Assembly (NCBI RefSeq): GCF_022230925.1 | Contig: NZ_JAKKFH010000006.1 | Location: 62,001-126,000, forward strand | Length of the DNA: 64,000 bases | DNA from: Micromonospora alfalfae | Lineage (GTDB): Bacteria; Actinomycetota; Actinomycetes; Mycobacteriales; Micromonosporaceae | Direction: 5' to 3' | Shown: positions 61,600 to 64,000 of the stretch, piece by piece | How the letters are laid out: every line of letters starts with the position of its first letter | Numbering within the stretch: position 1 is the first letter of the stretch | Notes under the pieces: generated by a model | Seen by the model: only the letters and a program-made list of their open reading frames with translations | Databases searched by the model: none | Told to the model about the DNA's origin: nothing | Translations under genes and position numbers: made by a program

Positions 61600-62474
61600 C
61601 CCGGCGGATCTCCTGGACGCTGCTCGCCGTCCTGGTGCTCGCCCAGATCTGCTACCCGCTCACCACCGGCGCCACCCGGGCGGGGCTCACAGTGGCCACC
61701 GTCGTCCTCGGTTGGCTGCTCTCGGTCGGCCACGCGCTGCTCAGCCGGGGCCCACGGGTGGCGGCGGCGCTGGTCGCGGTGGCCACCGGCGGCGGGTTCG
61801 CGATCGAGGCGATCGGGGTGGCCACCGGTGTGCCGTTCGGCAGCTACGACTACTCCGGAGAGCTGGGCCCCAAGCTGGCCGGCGTGCCGCTGATCATTCC
61901 GTTGGCCTGGACCTGGATGGCCTGGCCGGCCTGGCTGGCAGCGGTCCGACTGACCGGCGGCAGGGACGCAACGGCGGGCGGCAGCGGGCCGACAGCCAGC
62001 AGCAGCGGGCCCGCTGTGGGTCGATGGGTGGGGCGGATCGCGCTGGCCACCGTGGGGCTGGCCGCCTGGGACCTCTTCCTCGACCCGCAGATGGTGGCCG
62101 AGGGCTACTGGGTCTGGCGTGACGCCACCCCGGCCCTGCCCGGCCTGGCCGGCATCCCGGTCAGCAACTACCTGGGCTGGCTGCTGTTCGCGGTGCTGAT
62201 GATGAGCGCGCTGCGCCCGCTGGCCGGGCCGGCCGCCGCGCACACCGATCGGCGGGACCACCCGATGGTCGCGCTGTACCTGTGGACGTACTTCTCCAGC
62301 ATCCTGGCCCACGCCGTCTTCCTCGACCTGCCCGCCTCGGCGCTCTGGGGCGCCGCCGGCATGTCGGTGACCGCCGTACCCCTGACGGTGACCCTCCTGC
62401 GTGCCCGCCGGGGCGGTGACTCCGGTCGGGAGGCCCACCAGCCACACCGCCCCGGCGTCGACGCGACCCGATGA
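61596..62474 (+). CDS. cruF: Carotenoid biosynthesis membrane protein (DUF422, CruF-like)
   Basis: 292 residues, about seven membrane helices. Family marks: GFAIEAIGVATGVPFGSYDYSGELGPKLAGVPLIIPLAWTWMAWPAW, AAWDLFLDPQMVAEGYWVW and IPVSNYLGWLLFAVLMM. CruF-type enzymes hydrate the psi end of acyclic or monocyclic carotenoids at C-1', making the hydroxyl that is later glycosylated. A Gly/Ser-rich insert (about residues 125-145) is unusual. Overlaps GNAT and GT2 genes. Confidence 0.88.
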   Translation: MTRRISWTLLAVLVLAQICYPLTTGATRAGLTVATVVLGWLLSVGHALLSRGPRVAAALVAVATGGGFAIEAIGVATGVPFGSYDYSGELGPKLAGVPLIIPLAWTWMAWPAWLAAVRLTGGRDATAGGSGPTASSSGPAVGRWVGRIALATVGLAAWDLFLDPQMVAEGYWVWRDATPALPGLAGIPVSNYLGWLLFAVLMMSALRPLAGPAAAHTDRRDHPMVALYLWTYFSSILAHAVFLDLPASALWGAAGMSVTAVPLTVTLLRARRGGDSGREAHQPHRPGVDATR

Positions 62475-63598
62475 CCGTCCTGCTCGCCCTGCTCATCGCC
62501 GTCGCCGCGTTGACCGGGCACACCTGGCTCAACGCCACCCGGTGGCTGCGCCGACCCACCGACCAGCCCGACGACGTCGACGAGCCGGTCACAGTGCTGC
62601 TGCCGCTGCGCGACGAGGCCACCCGGGTCACGCCCTGCCTGCGCGCCCTACTGGCCCAGCGGGGCGTACCAGGGCTACGCGTCGTGGTCCTCGACGACGG
62701 GTCCACCGACGGCACCGCCGACGTGGTCCGCGCGGTGGCCGGCGACGACCCCCGGGTCACGCTGCTCACCGGGGTCGCCCCACCGCCGGGCTGGCTGGGC
62801 AAGCCGCACGCCTGCTGGCAGTTGGCCACCCGGGCCGACCCGGACGCCACCGCGCTGGTCTTCGTCGACGCCGACGTGGTGCTCGCCCCGCACGCCGTGG
62901 CCGCCGCCGTCACCGAGTTGCGCGCCGCCCGGGTGACGCTGCTGTCGCCGTACCCCCGGATCGTGGTGGCGACGGCCGGCGACCGGTTGGTGCAGCCGCT
63001 GTTGCAGTGGCTCTGGCTGACCTTCCTGCCGCTGCGCGCGATGGAACGCTCGTCGCGGCCGTCGTTGGCCGCGGCGGGCGGGCAGTTCCTGGTGGTGGAC
63101 CGGGCCGGCTACACCGCCGCCGGCGGGCACGCCGCGGTCGCCGACAAGATCCTGGAGGACGTCGAGCTGGCCCGGGCGGTCAAGCGGGCCGGTGGGCGGA
63201 TCGCCCTGGCCGACGGCTCCCGGCTGGCCACCTGCCGGATGTACGACAACTGGCCGCAACTGCGCGACGGGTACTCGAAGTCGCTCTGGGCGTCGTTCGG
63301 GCACCAGGGCGCGGCGGCAGCCGTGGTGGCGGCGCTGCTGCTGCTCTACACCGCCCCACCGCTGATCGCGCTGACGGGTGCGGCGGCCGGCGCACCGAGG
63401 GTGGCCGCCGTGGGCCTGGCCGCGTACGTGCTCGGGGTGGCCGGGCGGGTGCTCACCGCCCGCGCGACCGGTGGCCGGTGGTGGCCCGACGCGCTCGCAC
63501 ACCCCGTGTCGGTCGTGGTCCTCGGTTGGCTGACCCTGCGGTCGTACCATCTGCGAAAGCGACGCCGCCTGACCTGGCGGGGCCGCCCGGTCAGCTAG
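62471..63598 (+). CDS. Family 2 glycosyltransferase, carotenoid type (CruG-like)
   Basis: 375 residues. N-terminal membrane helix, GT2 core with VTVLLPLRDEATRVTPCLRALL, VVVLDDGSTDGTADVVR, WLGKPHACWQLA, FVDADVVLAPHAV and ILEDVELARAVKRAGG, then two or three C-terminal helices (AAVVAALLLLYTAPPLIALTG, VAAVGLAAYVLGVAGRVL). Adjacent to the CruF-like gene, so it probably glycosylates the new carotenoid hydroxyl. Glycosylated carotenoids such as sioxanthin are known in Micromonosporaceae. Confidence 0.85.
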   Translation: MTVLLALLIAVAALTGHTWLNATRWLRRPTDQPDDVDEPVTVLLPLRDEATRVTPCLRALLAQRGVPGLRVVVLDDGSTDGTADVVRAVAGDDPRVTLLTGVAPPPGWLGKPHACWQLATRADPDATALVFVDADVVLAPHAVAAAVTELRAARVTLLSPYPRIVVATAGDRLVQPLLQWLWLTFLPLRAMERSSRPSLAAAGGQFLVVDRAGYTAAGGHAAVADKILEDVELARAVKRAGGRIALADGSRLATCRMYDNWPQLRDGYSKSLWASFGHQGAAAAVVAALLLLYTAPPLIALTGAAAGAPRVAAVGLAAYVLGVAGRVLTARATGGRWWPDALAHPVSVVVLGWLTLRSYHLRKRRRLTWRGRPVS

Positions 63599-63610
63599 GG
63601 AGGACGCGGC

Positions 63611-64000
63611 ATGGCGCGGATCGTGGTCGTCGGCGCCGGGGTGGGTGGCCTCGCCACCGCCGCCCGGCTGGCCGCTACCGGGCATCAGGTGACCGTCTTC
63701 GAGCGGGCCGACACGGTCGGCGGCAAACTCGGCCGGTACGCGCACGACACCCCGGCCGGGTCGTTCCACTTCGACACCGGGCCGAGCCTGCTCACCCTGC
63801 CCGAGGTCTTCCACGACCTGTTCGAGGCGACCGGGGCGAAGCTCGACGAATACCTGGACCTGGTCCCGCTGGACCCGATCGTCCGACACATCTTTCCCGA
63901 CGGTGGCCCGACCCTGGACTCGTGCGCCGACCCGGCGGAGTTCACCGCCCGGATCGGGGCCGCGTTCGGTGACCGGGCGGCCGCCGACTGGCAGCGGCTG
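63611..64000 (+). CDS. crtI: Phytoene desaturase-type oxidoreductase CrtI, N-terminal part
   Basis: 130 residues are seen; the frame is open at the right edge. Start ATG with GGGAGGA 6 nt upstream. The FAD-binding dinucleotide motif RIVVVGAGVGGLATAARLAATGHQVTVFERADTVGGKLGRY is intact, then FDTGPSLLTLPEVFHDLFEATG, typical of CrtI-family desaturases. It may desaturate phytoene or introduce the 3',4' double bond in an end-group pathway; the rest of the gene would help to decide. Confidence 0.93.
   Translation, partial: MARIVVVGAGVGGLATAARLAATGHQVTVFERADTVGGKLGRYAHDTPAGSFHFDTGPSLLTLPEVFHDLFEATGAKLDEYLDLVPLDPIVRHIFPDGGPTLDSCADPAEFTARIGAAFGDRAAADWQRL

Overview
The window is very GC-rich, with GTG starts, stop/start overlaps of the ATGA type, PriA-type HisA, SepF, DivIVA/Wag31, DUF3040, MurT/GatD and an ImuA'-ImuB-DnaE2 mutasome. 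This gene set and order point to an actinomycete chromosome, most likely family Micromonosporaceae (Micromonospora or a close relative). No tRNA, rRNA, insertion sequence, prophage or CRISPR array was recognised. Both ends are cut: a YczE-like membrane protein on the left and a CrtI-type desaturase on the right.

Layout. 1-1 kb: membrane protein end and a winged-helix protein. 1-9.3 kb: histidine genes on the minus strand (hisD-hisC-hisB-56 aa-hisH-107 aa-priA-ridA, and a separate hisF), interrupted by an ohrR-ohr-oxidoreductase peroxide module with an 18-bp palindromic operator. 9.4-15.8 kb: a Lon-domain protein, membrane proteins, a MinD-like ATPase with a long YRAEP repeat, then dksA-like-lspA-rluD. 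16-18.6 kb: K+/H+ antiporter, DUF167 and a membrane protein. 18.7-36.9 kb: the division and cell-wall (dcw) cluster read leftwards: mraZ-rsmH-ftsL-ftsI-murE-murF-mraY-ftsW-murG-murC-ftsQ-ftsZ-yggS-sepF-yggT-divIVA. murD, normally between mraY and ftsW, is absent; a dispersed inverted repeat lies there. 37.2-39.8 kb: murT-gatD-TVP38, divergent from mraZ. 40-43 kb: leuS with a leucine-codon leader peptide and terminator. 43.2-48 kb: moxR-DUF58-transglutaminase. 48-49 kb: a gene-free repeat-rich stretch. 49-52.7 kb: DUF3040, dinB, phosphatase and methyltransferase. 52.8-59.7 kb: an inducible-mutagenesis locus (HEPN protein, imuA', imuB, dnaE2, small protein) preceded by two LexA-type boxes and a highly folded leader. 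59.8-64 kb: YbaK-like protein and a tightly coupled carotenoid operon (crtA-like, GNAT, cruF-like, GT2, crtI).

Working together: MraY, MurC/E/F/G, FtsI/W/Q/L/Z, SepF and DivIVA build and place the septum; MurT/GatD amidate the glutamate of the peptidoglycan stem. MraZ probably represses its own cluster through three GTGG boxes with exact 10-bp spacing across its promoter. Several genes (hisD, Lon-domain gene, murT, methyltransferase, dinB, murE and the leuS leader peptide) have a TANNNT hexamer 6-8 nt before the start codon and no Shine-Dalgarno sequence, which suggests leaderless mRNAs. All functions are inferred from sequence reading alone; no database search was run.
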